From contig BFEA01000887.1 in NCBI GenBank assembly GCA_003427395.1, positions 80,892 through 115,531 of the forward strand: a DNA stretch of 34,640 bases, read 5' to 3'. The notes below the pieces were generated by a model. The model had not been told where the DNA came from. It was given only the letters and a program-made list of their open reading frames with translations, and made no database searches. A program made the position numbers and the translations under genes. The stretch's first letter is position 1; every line of letters starts with the position of its first letter. This DNA comes from Chara braunii. Taxonomy: Eukaryota; Streptophyta; Charophyceae; Charales; Characeae. Shown one piece after another: positions 9,547-18,849 of this stretch.

Positions 9547-9993
9547 ATGGAAGGAGAAGAAGTAACGGAAACAATAAAACAGTATATACAGCAAGAACTC
9601 CTCTCATGATGGCAAAAAGTCAAAAACCAATTACAAATATATCACTCTAAGAAAGACATCACACAAGCAATCAATCAATTCTCAGGGGACTGGCTGGGCA
9701 GTGAAAAAGGGGGCTGGATTGCCTATATCCGATGGGAGGGTGGACCGCAGGAACAGACAGTCTTCAGAAGGGACTACTGTATCTGTTTCAAGGATTGGAC
9801 TAAGGTTGATCAAGGAGTGCCATTACGCTCACCAACAGAGTTCCCGGATCCATTCCCCCCTCGTCAACTGTCGATGGTGGACATGCAATGGTATGGGGCA
9901 GAATAAGGGCTGTCCGGAGCGTTGACATCCATATTGAAGAGTCTTGGATGGGTGTTAGAGTTCAGATGGAAGAAAGGGTACGTTAACAGAACC
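9547..9993 (+). pseudogene. Degenerate ORF of unknown function inside the insertion
   Basis: One frame stays coding-like from ATG 9547 to the 95-bp repeats, with stops only at 9607 (TGA) and 9904 (TAA). The central part is rich in W, D and aromatic residues (DWLGSEKGGWIAYIRWEGG, then FPDPFPPRQLSMVDMQWYGAE). I do not recognise the family. Conservation of a long frame through only two stops suggests the decayed end of a real protein. Confidence 0.45.
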
Positions 9994-10275
9994 ACCAGAG
10001 ATCAGCAGTTGCATTTTGCCCCAGCAGTACACCAGATGAAAGGCTAGCAGCATCAGGCTAACTTAGTCAGGGGTGAGGGGTGGTAACCACCAGAGATCAG
10101 CAGTTGCATTTTGCCCCAGCAGTACACCAGATGAAAGGCTAGCAGCATCAGGCTAACTTAGTCAGGGGTGAGGGGTGGTAACCACCAGAGATCAGCAGTT
10201 GCATTTTGCCCCAGCAGTACACCAGATGAAAGGCTAGCAGCATCAGGCTAACTTAGTCAGGGGTGAGGGGTGGTA
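9991..10275 (+). repeat. 95-bp tandem repeat, three identical copies
   Basis: ACCACCAGAGATCAGCAGTT starts copies at 9991, 10086 and 10181. The copies appear identical over 95 bp, indicating very recent amplification or an assembly effect. Confidence 0.95.
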
Positions 10276-10478
10276 CATCCTTCCTACGGGAAGTAATCAA
10301 TGCCGTCCACTCGGGCCTCTCAACCTTAATGGGGAGGAGCGTGGGGTGAGTTTTTATCTTGTATTATTCAATGACTTGCCGGGGGAATAGGAACCGGACT
10401 GTCGCTCCCCAGAATGGTAGGAGCCAGAACCAAGGGGTTCTGAGAGGGGGGGGGGGGGGGGAAAAAGAGTCTGTCATC

Positions 10479-12022
10479 ATGAATTACGGAGGTCCCCGGG
10501 TATGCCATCATTGTAAGCAACCTGGGCATTTCGTTAGGGACTGTCGACTACGGCAGATCCCGAATGCCGCCGCTCTACTAGGAGGCAATGGAGGAGAAGC
10601 GAATCGAGGATCGGCGTGCCAAGATAATGACGGCTTGATGCCGACTCCGAAAGCGATAGTTCCGTACAGAGCGCCTGCGGCGAATGGTGGTCAGCAGGGA
10701 GGGAGTTAGTCCGGGTCCAGTCAAGGGTATGGTAGTTATAGTAGTCAAGGATATGGGGGCACTCATAATCAAGGATATGGTAATGGCTACAATCGATCGG
10801 GTTATCAGCAGCGGCTAAAGAACAATTGGTGGGCCGAGAATCGGGAAAGAGAGAAGGACGAAAAATTCGATGGAGTGTGGGGTTGGTATTCGGAGGAGAT
10901 GGAGAACAAAGAAAAGGAGAAACAGGCAAAGGAGCAAAAGTTGGAGGAAGAAGAGAAAAAGAAGACGCAGCTAGCTGAGGAGGAGCGTGAGAAAGCGAAG
11001 CAAGGGAGGACTTTGAGCGCTCGATTGGGAGAATGGTAAAAGACAATATGAAGGAGGTTTGTGAGCAGGTGCTGGGGAAGAAGGCCAGTTCAAGTCAGGT
11101 TACAACTGCAGCGGTTAGCAACGAAGCTCGACGCAAGGAACAGGAGGATCGCTGGCAAAGTGAGGATGTCACGGCAAGAGAGCAATTAGAAAGATAGAGA
11201 AACGAGGAGGTCGAACGCTTGAGGCGTGAAAATGATGAGCTTACTAGGCGGGTCTCAGGAAGGGCCAGTAGAGAATTGGATTCCCTCAAGGCGGACAATC
11301 AAGCTCTCGTGCACGACATGCTTTTATTGAGGGATGAAATGGAGCAGCTAAAGCGAGGCAACAAGCGAGGTTTGGAGGCAGTCACGGAGAAGAGTCCTGC
11401 TGAACCGGTACACGGGAAGTCGAAACAAGGTGAAGAAGGTCAGACGCCTGCCGAATGGGCCAAGCTCGCTGAGGCGTACAGGCGGATGCGCGACGAAAAA
11501 GACAGGGCGGAGCGGGAGGTTTCTGCGTCGAAGGAACGAATCAATCGTATCAAGATCATGTCACCCTCGAGCTCCAGGAAGAAGCTGTTTGGGCGGAGGA
11601 AGAGCCTCAAAGGAGGCTGCAGTCCAATACGGAAAGATGGTGATCAGGTGAAGATCACTTTTGTGAGGAAGGTTGGTGAAGAAAAAGAGGCATTCTGTAG
11701 GAGGGTAAACAATGACCTTGGAAAGTTGAGGAAAGCACAGTTTGAAGCGCTATGTAAGGATGAAGGAATCGAGTACGGCGGGGTCAAGAAAACTGCGGGA
11801 GACCTAGCCGACATCTACACGGCAAGGGCTTACCAGCATCAGGCCAACAGAAGGTTGGCCGAAAATGATGAAGAGGAACATGAGGAGGAAGATCTTGAAG
11901 AAGGTGAGTCCGCGGATGTGGCAGGTGCTTCCACCGATTATGCAACAGCTGCCGAATCTCCGGAAGGCCGGTTCCGAGCGCCGGTGCTATTTATTCTTCT
12001 TTGGCCACTATTCGAGATATGA
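10479..12022 (+). pseudogene. Gag-like ORF1 of the PLE: zinc knuckle, QGYG segment, coiled coil
   Basis: I start at ATG 10479, not the upstream ATG at 10359, because that one lies in the inserted DNA. Order: CCHC zinc knuckle near the N-terminus (CHHCKQPGHFVRDC, Cx2Cx4Hx4C, 10503-10544); a Q/G/Y/S-rich stretch with repeated QGYG (about 10716-10810); a long charged Glu/Lys coiled coil (about 10840-11560); a C-terminal block (11720-11860) with RKAQFEALCKDEGI that resembles SAP/HeH-type helix-extended-loop domains; and an acidic tail. It is broken by a TAG at 10707, a frameshift near 11000 and a TAG at 11195. A nucleic-acid-binding Gag or ORF1 role is inferred. Its position right after the pseudo-LTR leader ties it to the element. 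It could instead be an unrelated repeated algal gene. Confidence 0.65.
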
Positions 12023-13989
12023 GGAACTGTGGTGATAAGTTGTGTCTGCCTAGTCTTAACCAGCTCTTTCGCTGCCATGTTATCTTATTGATCTTGTCCT
12101 CCACTCTCTCTTGAGGTAACAAGTTCGGTCCATATATTTCTACCCTTGCATGCTCTGATTGTGACGTACTAGCTTCCGGACCTGCGCCATCTTCTGGACC
12201 CCTTTCTTTTTGTTTTCCCTGCAGCCAGATGTGTACAGTTTGACCCCCTCCCCTCTTTGTCTATAATCGATTAAAGGTACCTTGCGGAAATTTGTCAGCT
12301 CCTTTCCCTTTTTCCCTGTTTTGTTTTTAAGTGAAAATACATGGGAATTTCGCGCGCCTTAACGAGTGCGCTTGGAATTTGGCTCGGCAGTTAGAAATCC
12401 CGGAATTATCGGAATACCGCGCGACCTTCCGCGCGCGAATGTTCTCGGCCTCGACCTTGAAAACTCTGGGAAATTCTTGTACGAATATGGATCGACGGAA
12501 GATTTTTCTTTCCCGCGTTTGTTTTGCGCGCGGGTATGGTATTTTCAATTTTTGAATTAGCATAGGATTGGGAAAAACTGCAACTGTTTTGGTGCCCATT
12601 TCCCCTCTTGCCGACCGGCGCCTTGCCAACAAGCTCCCTCCTCCTTCCTCCCTCGCGTTCCTCTCACCATCCTTCTTCGCGCGCACACGCTTCCTCGCCT
12701 CCGCCTCCCGTAACTGCTTTTCCCTCCCTTCCCTCAGCACGCGCCTTTTTTCTTTCTCCTTCTTGATCATCTGAATCTTGAACCCGTTTCGTGCTATCCT
12801 TCGCGCTCCTCCTCTTCCCGCTCTAAAATCCACGCTCGAAAACCCAGTTGATTCTCTCTCCCCACCTAACCAAGGAGAAGCGCCGTGTAAGTTCTTACTG
12901 CACAACGATTCTGATTGGTTGAGGTCGAGTTAGGAGGATCAACATGGCTTTCGATAGACGGCTACTTGCAAACTCTCCCATGCCCTCCTCTGCCTCGCCC
13001 TTCACCCTTCTCCGCATCTCTCTCCCTTCTCGCAACCATAAATTCCACCGGCGCCCTCGCAAAACCCTCTCTCTCTCAACTCATCGACCAACTTCTGGGA
13101 AGTAGTGGCTAGGTGATGTGTACGATGCGAGTCGGAAAGTCCTGACGAGGCGACTGTAGACTGGCTGGCGGTGCNCTAGATCGCCACGACGGACTGTGGG
13201 ATCCGGGCAAGCCACGTCGAGACTAAGTTGGCGGGGTGACGATCGCAGTGGTGGAGGATAATGCGCGACGACCGGGATCGTCGGCGTCAGAATGCGGACA
13301 AGTAATACGAGTTGAGTCTATGACTGGCCTGGGGCCGTGTTGGAATTTAATGGCGAGTACGCCCTCTTGGTTGCGACTCTATTCTTTGGTGTGACTTTGC
13401 GGCGGTAAAGCCGAACTTTCTTTCACTCCTCGATCTCTATGTAATTTCTCCTTCGATCTTTATTCCTCCCTCTCTCTCTTCCTTCGATGGTGAATGGTTC
13501 TATGTAATAAGCCAGAGATTGGCGTGTGATGGAATGAGTGTGATGATTGTATTCAAGTGGTTTCTTACGGAACTCTTCCATTAGTTTCCTGGGTAGTCCC
13601 CCGAGCTATTGGATTTTGTCTTGTGAACGGTGGATGCGCGTGTATCGACCACCAAGGATTCTTCCCTTGACGTCAACCTTATTGGGAAATTGCATGATTG
13701 TCATTTTTCGCACCTTCCACAGTGAATGCATGCGTGGGAGATGAGAGTGAACGAGTATGAAACCCATTTTGATTAGGGCGAGTTGATAGCAGGGCAATGT
13801 TGTTGGGATTTGGAAATGCAAGAATACTTTGATTTGATTTTCGAAGGAAAGTCGCGAGTATACGATGCATGATCCAAGTACGAAAATAATGGTTTTCTCT
13901 TTCTTAGAACCCTCTGTTTCTCGCGTCTGGCCTTTCCGATTGGATTGATAGGATTGCATGCACGCGATGAACGGTTAAGATATTCCTGA
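12023..13989 (+). other. 2 kb between ORF1 and ORF2, no gene recognised
   Basis: There are only short frames without domains. CG-rich GCGCGC patches lie at about 12350-12530 and a CT-rich stretch at 12600-12800. A single N is at 13175. This would be the spacer between the element's two ORFs, and may carry an internal promoter or a decayed nested insertion; nothing specific is visible. Confidence 0.45.
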
Positions 13990-14391
13990 TTGTTTGCCAT
14001 GTGGACTAACAGGCTCAATCCGACTAGGCGCCAGCCTCCCGTAGCCCCTCTTCGCCCCTTCCCGTATAACGAGGACCGGACGCGAATCTGTGAGTGGGAC
14101 ATACGAGAAGTTGTCGCAAAGATCGGTGGGCAGTACTATTTCCCTCCTGAAAATCGATGTTCTGGGTTCGTAGGCGTTGGGTTTGTCATTGTGGATACGC
14201 ACTTTCCGCCATACTCACTGCTACTACCCTTTAACGAGTTGATCGCCATCCTGTGGTCGGCAGTGGCACCCCATTGGCCTAACACCTTGTGTAGTGATTG
14301 CTAACGTCTCGATCACTACCAATCGAAGGGGTTCCATTACCGGACGCGGAAGATCGTCCACGTCGGATTCAGAATTGTGTAGCGTGCGGCG

Positions 14392-14474
14392 TTGGGAGAT
14401 AGTGCTAAAACGGGATACTAAACACGTGCCCGCTTGGAGATAGTGCTAAAACGGGATACTAAACACGTGCCCGC
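14392..14474 (+). repeat. 41/42-bp tandem duplication inside ORF2
   Basis: TTGGGAGATAGTGCTAAAAC (14392) and TTGGAGATAGTGCTAAAACG (14434) begin two copies, both ending ACACGTGCCCGC. The reading frame upstream (frame 1) and downstream (frame 2) differ, and a 41-bp gain is enough to cause that. Confidence 0.9.
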
Positions 14475-15422
14475 TCCCTTCCACTCCAAACGCCGAGCCG
14501 TGGCCCGGTTGGAAGTCCGACACTACTTTTTGGATTGAATTCGAAACTTCCCCGCGTCGCGAACCCCGTGCGCATCGAAACCCGCCAGATCGCTCACTTC
14601 ATCAGACCAACACGGGGGATTTCAGTTTTGTCTATGTCCCCACACTCGATTTTCCAAAAATCCTTGGTACACCCTATCTTGCTGTTTTTCGGGGCCACCC
14701 TTCCGCACCTTTAGCACTCCGAACGGAAAACAGCGCAGGGCGTGAGGTTTGTGCGTCACATGGCTACAATTTTAAATCTTGTCCCGGTCTTGTGGTATAT
14801 GTTCTTATCTCACCTTGGTCTAAACGTACCTATGTAGGGTGTAGTTCACGTTCTCTGGATATACGATGGAAGGAGCATGTGCAGCGGGCACAGTATAAGG
14901 GAAGGGAAGGGAATGTTAGAAATCATAGGTTATATCGATGGTTAAGGAGGTATGGTGTTGCGAGCTATGTAGCCCTGCCTATCGCCCACCCTTCTGCTGA
15001 GGATTTGTTAAGTGTGAAAAAATATTTCATTCAAAGTTTTTCACCGTTTTTGAACAACACAGGTCAAACTAGGAACAACGCTAATAGGAAGAGTAGGTTA
15101 GGGCGGAAAGAGCGTAATAAGAAGAAAAGCATTCTGCGACGATATAGAAGCAGCCAAGATAACAGCCCAGCAGAGCTTTTGAGTTTTCAAGCGTCATTCG
15201 GTACGTCTTCAGTGTCACTTAATAAGATCTTGGATGAAGCTTTTGACAGACACCTGTTGTCATTTTCGGTGGAATGTACTCGGGGTAACGAATTGTGCGA
15301 TAGATGGAAGGTTCTGAAGAGGAAGTATGGGTTTACGATGGTCAATTCTTCTCTAGGAACTTGTCTGTTTGCTAGCGGTGTCTGCTCAACATTAGCACCA
15401 CTAGCACCGACGGGTGCGTTTT

Positions 15423-15447
15423 AAAAAAAAAAAAAAAAAAAAAAAAG
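15423..15447 (+). repeat. A25 run between nuclease and linker of ORF2
   Basis: A pure 25-base A run directly follows the TAA that ends the GIY-YIG frame. About 30 bp later is GGGTAGTAAGT (donor-like), and TTTGCTTTACAG (about 15506-15517) is acceptor-like, after which coding sequence resumes in the same frame. Confidence 0.8.
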
Positions 15448-17677
15448 GTTGCGAGAGTATGGCTTGTCCCGGGTAGTAAGTTGCAGTTCGACAATTTGAC
15501 CCATTTTTGCTTTACAGTTCTTGGAGAAAAAGCAGGCTCTGGTACCTCTACTTTCTCATCCTGTTACTCGCAAGGAGTTGTACCGTCAGAATTTCAACGA
15601 GTTGTTGGAGGCGTACTCTACCATCCGTGCCTTTTTCCAGGAAAGATAGCGGGACTACATTGCGGGGCATAATCGCCAGGGTGTTGCGAGGAAAATACAA
15701 GTTCAACATTAGGGTCAAGCTAGTGATTTGGATTCCTTTTGACGCGAGTCTGTTGAAATCGAGATTCCGAAAATTATGTGTGCGAACAGTACGTGAATCC
15801 GCCATCAGGAAACCGTTGAAAGAGATTATATGTAGGCGACTGAAAGTAGTGTGCCCAAAAAACAAGTCGGTAGATGATTACATTCATGATTTTAGGATGT
15901 TGGCAAAAACTGACAATCTTTTCTGTTCATGTTCATCTTCATCCTCGATCTTTACTCGCAACAGTGAAGGCCACATCGCTTGACGTCTATCGCGTCTTGA
16001 TGTGCATCCCATTCTCAAGAATTCTCGTAATATACCTTACCCCAATTTGCGTTTTGATATTAATGTTCTCTCTCATTCTGTTCGCCAATCTCTGAGTAAA
16101 GTCCAAAGCGATACTATTCATTTCGGTATTTCTACTATAGATTTGAGAAAATGTTTTTCAAAAAGAGATGAACATGTAGGTTTCCTCGAATCTGACCTAG
16201 AGGTGGTAAAAGAATGGAGTGCTAAGTTGCAGGGACTGGTGGTGTGTGCTATTGATCATAACCACGGGGACACCTTTATATGTTGTCCAGAGGTTTATCG
16301 CATTGGGTTGGATACGTTGTTCTTAGGGAACGAAGGGTTTCTGAAGGTCGGTAAAGGAGAGAAGTCGGTTATTGAAGGTATTAAGGTAGAGTTTTTTCGT
16401 AACAAATTTCAGAAGATTATGCGTTGGGATTATAAGAGCGAAATAGGTAAAGCTTATGCTATGCCAAAGCACAAAGACATCAAGCGATGGAGACCCATCT
16501 GTCCATCTTGTTTGGATCCTTTATCGCGCATGAGTAAAGTGATTTCTAAAGCCATCAACCATTTGGTATGGTGTCTTCCTGTTGATAGCAACTTTAATAT
16601 GAAATCTCCTAGCGATTTCCCCCATCGTTTGTCCGAATTCAATCTTTCCATTAGTTAGTATGAAGTAGTGGTTGCTGCTAGTTTCGATGTAAAAGAAATG
16701 TGTTTGAATCTTCCCCACAGATCGATCGTTAGCGCTGTTGAATGGCTCGTTTGCTGGTTTGAAGGAAAAGATTTTGACCGGATCTTGGTGAAACGACGGG
16801 GAAAGGGAGCGAGGTTGACGAAAGGGCGTGAGGTACCTGAAGGATGGTGTTCATTGAAGTTCTCCAAGTTAATTAGACTGATAGTTTTTTTATCTCGCTA
16901 ATACGTTTACAATGTGCACGGGATTGGTGATACAACAGGTATTGGGTATTCCGATGGGCAAACCCGCTAGCCCAGCTCTAGCTTGTCTTCTGTGTGTCCA
17001 TAGTGAGTACTGCTTTCTCCGATCTCTGGCCAGTCAGGGTAGAATGTTCGCAGGGGTAAGATTGATCGATGACGTGTCCGTTTTTGTGCGATATGATAAA
17101 CATTCGGCATTACCGAAGTGGGACGCCAAGGGGAAGATAGCACGATTCAGCGGGTGCTATGACGACAAACTGACATTGGAAAAGACGAGTGTTGACGATG
17201 TATGGGATTATTTGGGTTGTGTGGTCAAAGTCTTTCACGATCCTGCTAAGGTCCTATGTGCAGTCACTCACAAGAATGAAAGGCACGTGTTAGAAGAAGG
17301 CGTAGTTTTTCAGAGTTTACAGGATTTTGAATCGTATTCCTCGAAGCAGCGAAAAATGGCGGTTATTGTATCTTTTTTGCATAGGGCTAGAAGCATGAAC
17401 AGCATGCCGGGTGCGGAAGCATGTTTTTTGTTGACTTTGAAAGTGGAGCTGACAATCAGGAACTTTCCAGATCGGTACTTCGACCAAGCACTAGGCAATT
17501 TCTCTATTAGGTATAACGGGTTGTGGGATCAGTGGGCGAGATGTCTTACAAATTGGAAATGAGGCTCGGTGGAGCCAGACAAGGGGCTGTCGTCCCGGCC
17601 CCTCTGTGTTGGGGTTAAGGTACCGGATGCATGGTAGTGTGGACTGAGTAGGTCAATACTCGGATATTGTCGAACGG

Positions 17678-18035
17678 GCCTTAGTTTTGGCTTAGTACGA
17701 TTCTTTCCGCGGTCTGTTGGCTGGGTTCACTGAACCGTTTTGAGAAAGAAGCCAGGTGAACTGCTATATATAATTGAGGAACAGTAGTCCTTTCTATCTG
17801 AAGTCAGGATTTGACCCCTGAGGAAGACCGGCTGGCAACCGGTCGAAACGCGGCGTCCGGTCGCGCCGCCGCGCGTCGTTGGACTGTCAATCATTTTTGT
17901 TCGAAGCGATGCGCACCTGTGCTCGGATTTTGTCATCGTCATCTTGTCTTGCTCTCCCTCCTTCTGCTTTCGTCTGTCATACTCTCATGTCTGCTTGCAT
18001 GTGCGAAAGTCAATGTGTATGAACACTTTAATGTG
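17678..18035 (+). repeat. Downstream pseudo-LTR of Penelope-like element
   Basis: This is the second copy of the 360-bp repeat, starting 115 bp after the RT ORF stop. Compared with the upstream copy it lacks 7 bp in the GTTGGC(AATAGTC) region and carries scattered transitions. It keeps a TATATATA box (17765) and the hammerhead. Its place right behind the RT ORF fixes these repeats as part of the element. Confidence 0.85.
17813..17862 (+). ncRNA. Hammerhead ribozyme candidate, second copy
   Basis: Same fold as at 9131: GACCC (17813-17817), core CTGAGGA (17818-17824), extra A 17825, helix II GACCGG/CCGGTC (17826-17831, 17839-17844) with loop CTGGCAA, GAAA (17845-17848), helix III CG-CGG-CG, T17856 and C17857 as the cleavage base. 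The distal strand of helix I reads CGGTC, so the base pair next to the core is lost (C:C) and four pairs remain. Differences from copy 1 within the motif are confined to helix II loop and this pair. Confidence 0.75.
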
Positions 18036-18106
18036 CCAGTGCCCAAGACAGAACTCAGTCCAAGAGATACTGTTGACCCCAGTAGAGGGCCTGAAATGAA
18101 AAAGGG

Positions 18107-18158
18107 AATTTGATTCCCCCCACCCCCACCCTCCACCCCCCAGCCCCCACCTCGCCCC
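18107..18158 (+). repeat. Candidate right target duplication of the PLE
   Basis: ATTTGATTCCCCC and CCCCCACCTCGCCCC match the left flank (8906-8949) with about ten extra bases of C-rich sequence between the anchors. It lies 71 bp beyond the downstream pseudo-LTR. Confidence 0.45.
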
Positions 18159-18484
18159 TCACAGTCCATTGCTCAAGCTCTCAACCCTCAAGTCGAGTCC
18201 CACGTAACTTGGCGTAAGTAAATTTCGCAGGATTGTGCAATGTGCATGCAGCACAGTCGTTCACAACCTCCACATATGCTCTCTCTCGACCTTTACTCGA
18301 TCGACTAATCCAAGTCTAATTGTGTGAATCAAGTTCCAGTTTGCACAATATGATGACCTGAGTGTCAGCACACAGAGTCAACATGTATAGCATCAATGGG
18401 AAAACCATCTGGATTTAGATGGGTCGTCTGTCGTTGACATTGTGTGTTGATATTGAGGCCATTGTATAGCAATCAAATCAAAGG
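18159..18484. other. About 330 bp with no feature
   Basis: No open frame, repeat or motif that I can support. Confidence 0.5.
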
Positions 18485-18849
18485 AAAAAAAGAAAGAAGA
18501 CCTAAAAACAAAAGGAACCTGAGGTCATCATAGCGGTGTGTAGAATGATTAACACTCCCAGTGCTGCCAATGAAGTAGCACAAGCACCAACCCTTTCAAG
18601 TGTTAGGACCAACATACCAACCGGTGGATCCATCGATCGTAGCTTCTGGGGCCTGCCCAGTGTAAAAAAGGAAAAGAAAAAAGACCTAAGAAAAAACAGG
18701 AACCTGAGGCCGTAGTGTCGGTGTGTGGAATCATTAACGCTCCCAGTGCTGCCAATGAAGTAGCACAAGCACCAACCCTTTCAAGTGTTAGGACCAACAT
18801 ACCAACCTACGGATCCATCGATCGTAGTGCCTGGGGCCTGCCCAGTGTC
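18485..18849 (+). repeat. 185-bp tandem duplication, possibly exon-like
   Basis: Two copies start near 18485 and 18664, each opening with an A/G run and ending GGGGCCTGCCCAGTGT. In both, one plus frame reads the same peptide: PSAANEVAQAPTLSSVRTNI, then the variable PTxGSIDRSxWGLPSV. The differences are few. I do not recognise the peptide. The identical reading in both copies may only reflect recent duplication. Confidence 0.75.

Larger units (their letters stand above)
9533..10466 (+). mobile_element. 934-bp insertion flanked by 17-bp duplication containing an ATG
   Basis: GAGTCTGTCATCATGAA occurs on both sides (9516-9532 and 10467-10483), which is what a target-site duplication would give. 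The inserted stretch holds a degenerate ORF (9547-9993), three 95-bp tandem repeats (9991-10275) and a G15-A5 run at its right end, perhaps a worn tail. No RT, transposase or terminal inverted repeat is visible, so its class is unknown. Confidence 0.6.
13990..17562 (+). pseudogene. PLE ORF2: N-terminal GIY-YIG endonuclease, CxC linker, reverse transcriptase
   Basis: Read across frames: 13990-14382 (frame 1, stop at 14302); frame 2 open from 14450 to 15424 with the GIY-YIG domain; linker 15518-15649; frame 0 15665-16901 with stops at 15981 and 16656; frame 1 to 17562. GIY-YIG: VVYVLI (14789), TYVG (14828), catalytic Arg in LDIRWKEH (14864), SFSPFLN. The linker has a C-S-C motif (15924-15932). 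RT: MPKHKDIKRWRPI (fingers), motif A SFDVKEMCLNLPH (Asp 16686), motif B GIPMGKPASPALA (16945), motif C RLIDD (17068-17073), then DKLTLEKT and DYLGC. GIY-YIG before RT, joined by a CxC linker and without the CCHH motif, is the Chlamys-type permuted Penelope-like layout. It would do target cutting and cDNA synthesis. The start codon is not certain (ATG 14002 or upstream). The copy is dead. Confidence 0.88.

Noticed and set aside
12327-12905. 192-aa Arg/Lys/Glu-rich minus-strand ORF
   Set aside because: It lies over a CT-rich stretch, where the complement is purine-rich and stop-poor. No domain is visible.
13135-13175. CTGACGA (13143) as part of a third hammerhead
   Set aside because: The core half-motif is there, but no GAAA with flanking helices follows within reach, so the match is probably chance.
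15484-15517. A confident spliceosomal intron in ORF2
   Set aside because: Only generic GT/AG and a pyrimidine stretch are seen. The adjacent A25 run makes an insertion equally likely, so it is kept as a finding, not a feature.
8990-18035. LTR retrotransposon with 360-bp LTRs, or a plant retrozyme
   Set aside because: The repeats do not start TG and end CA. No protease, integrase or RNase H is present, the RT motifs are Penelope-type, the unit is far longer than a retrozyme, and the hammerhead is type I.
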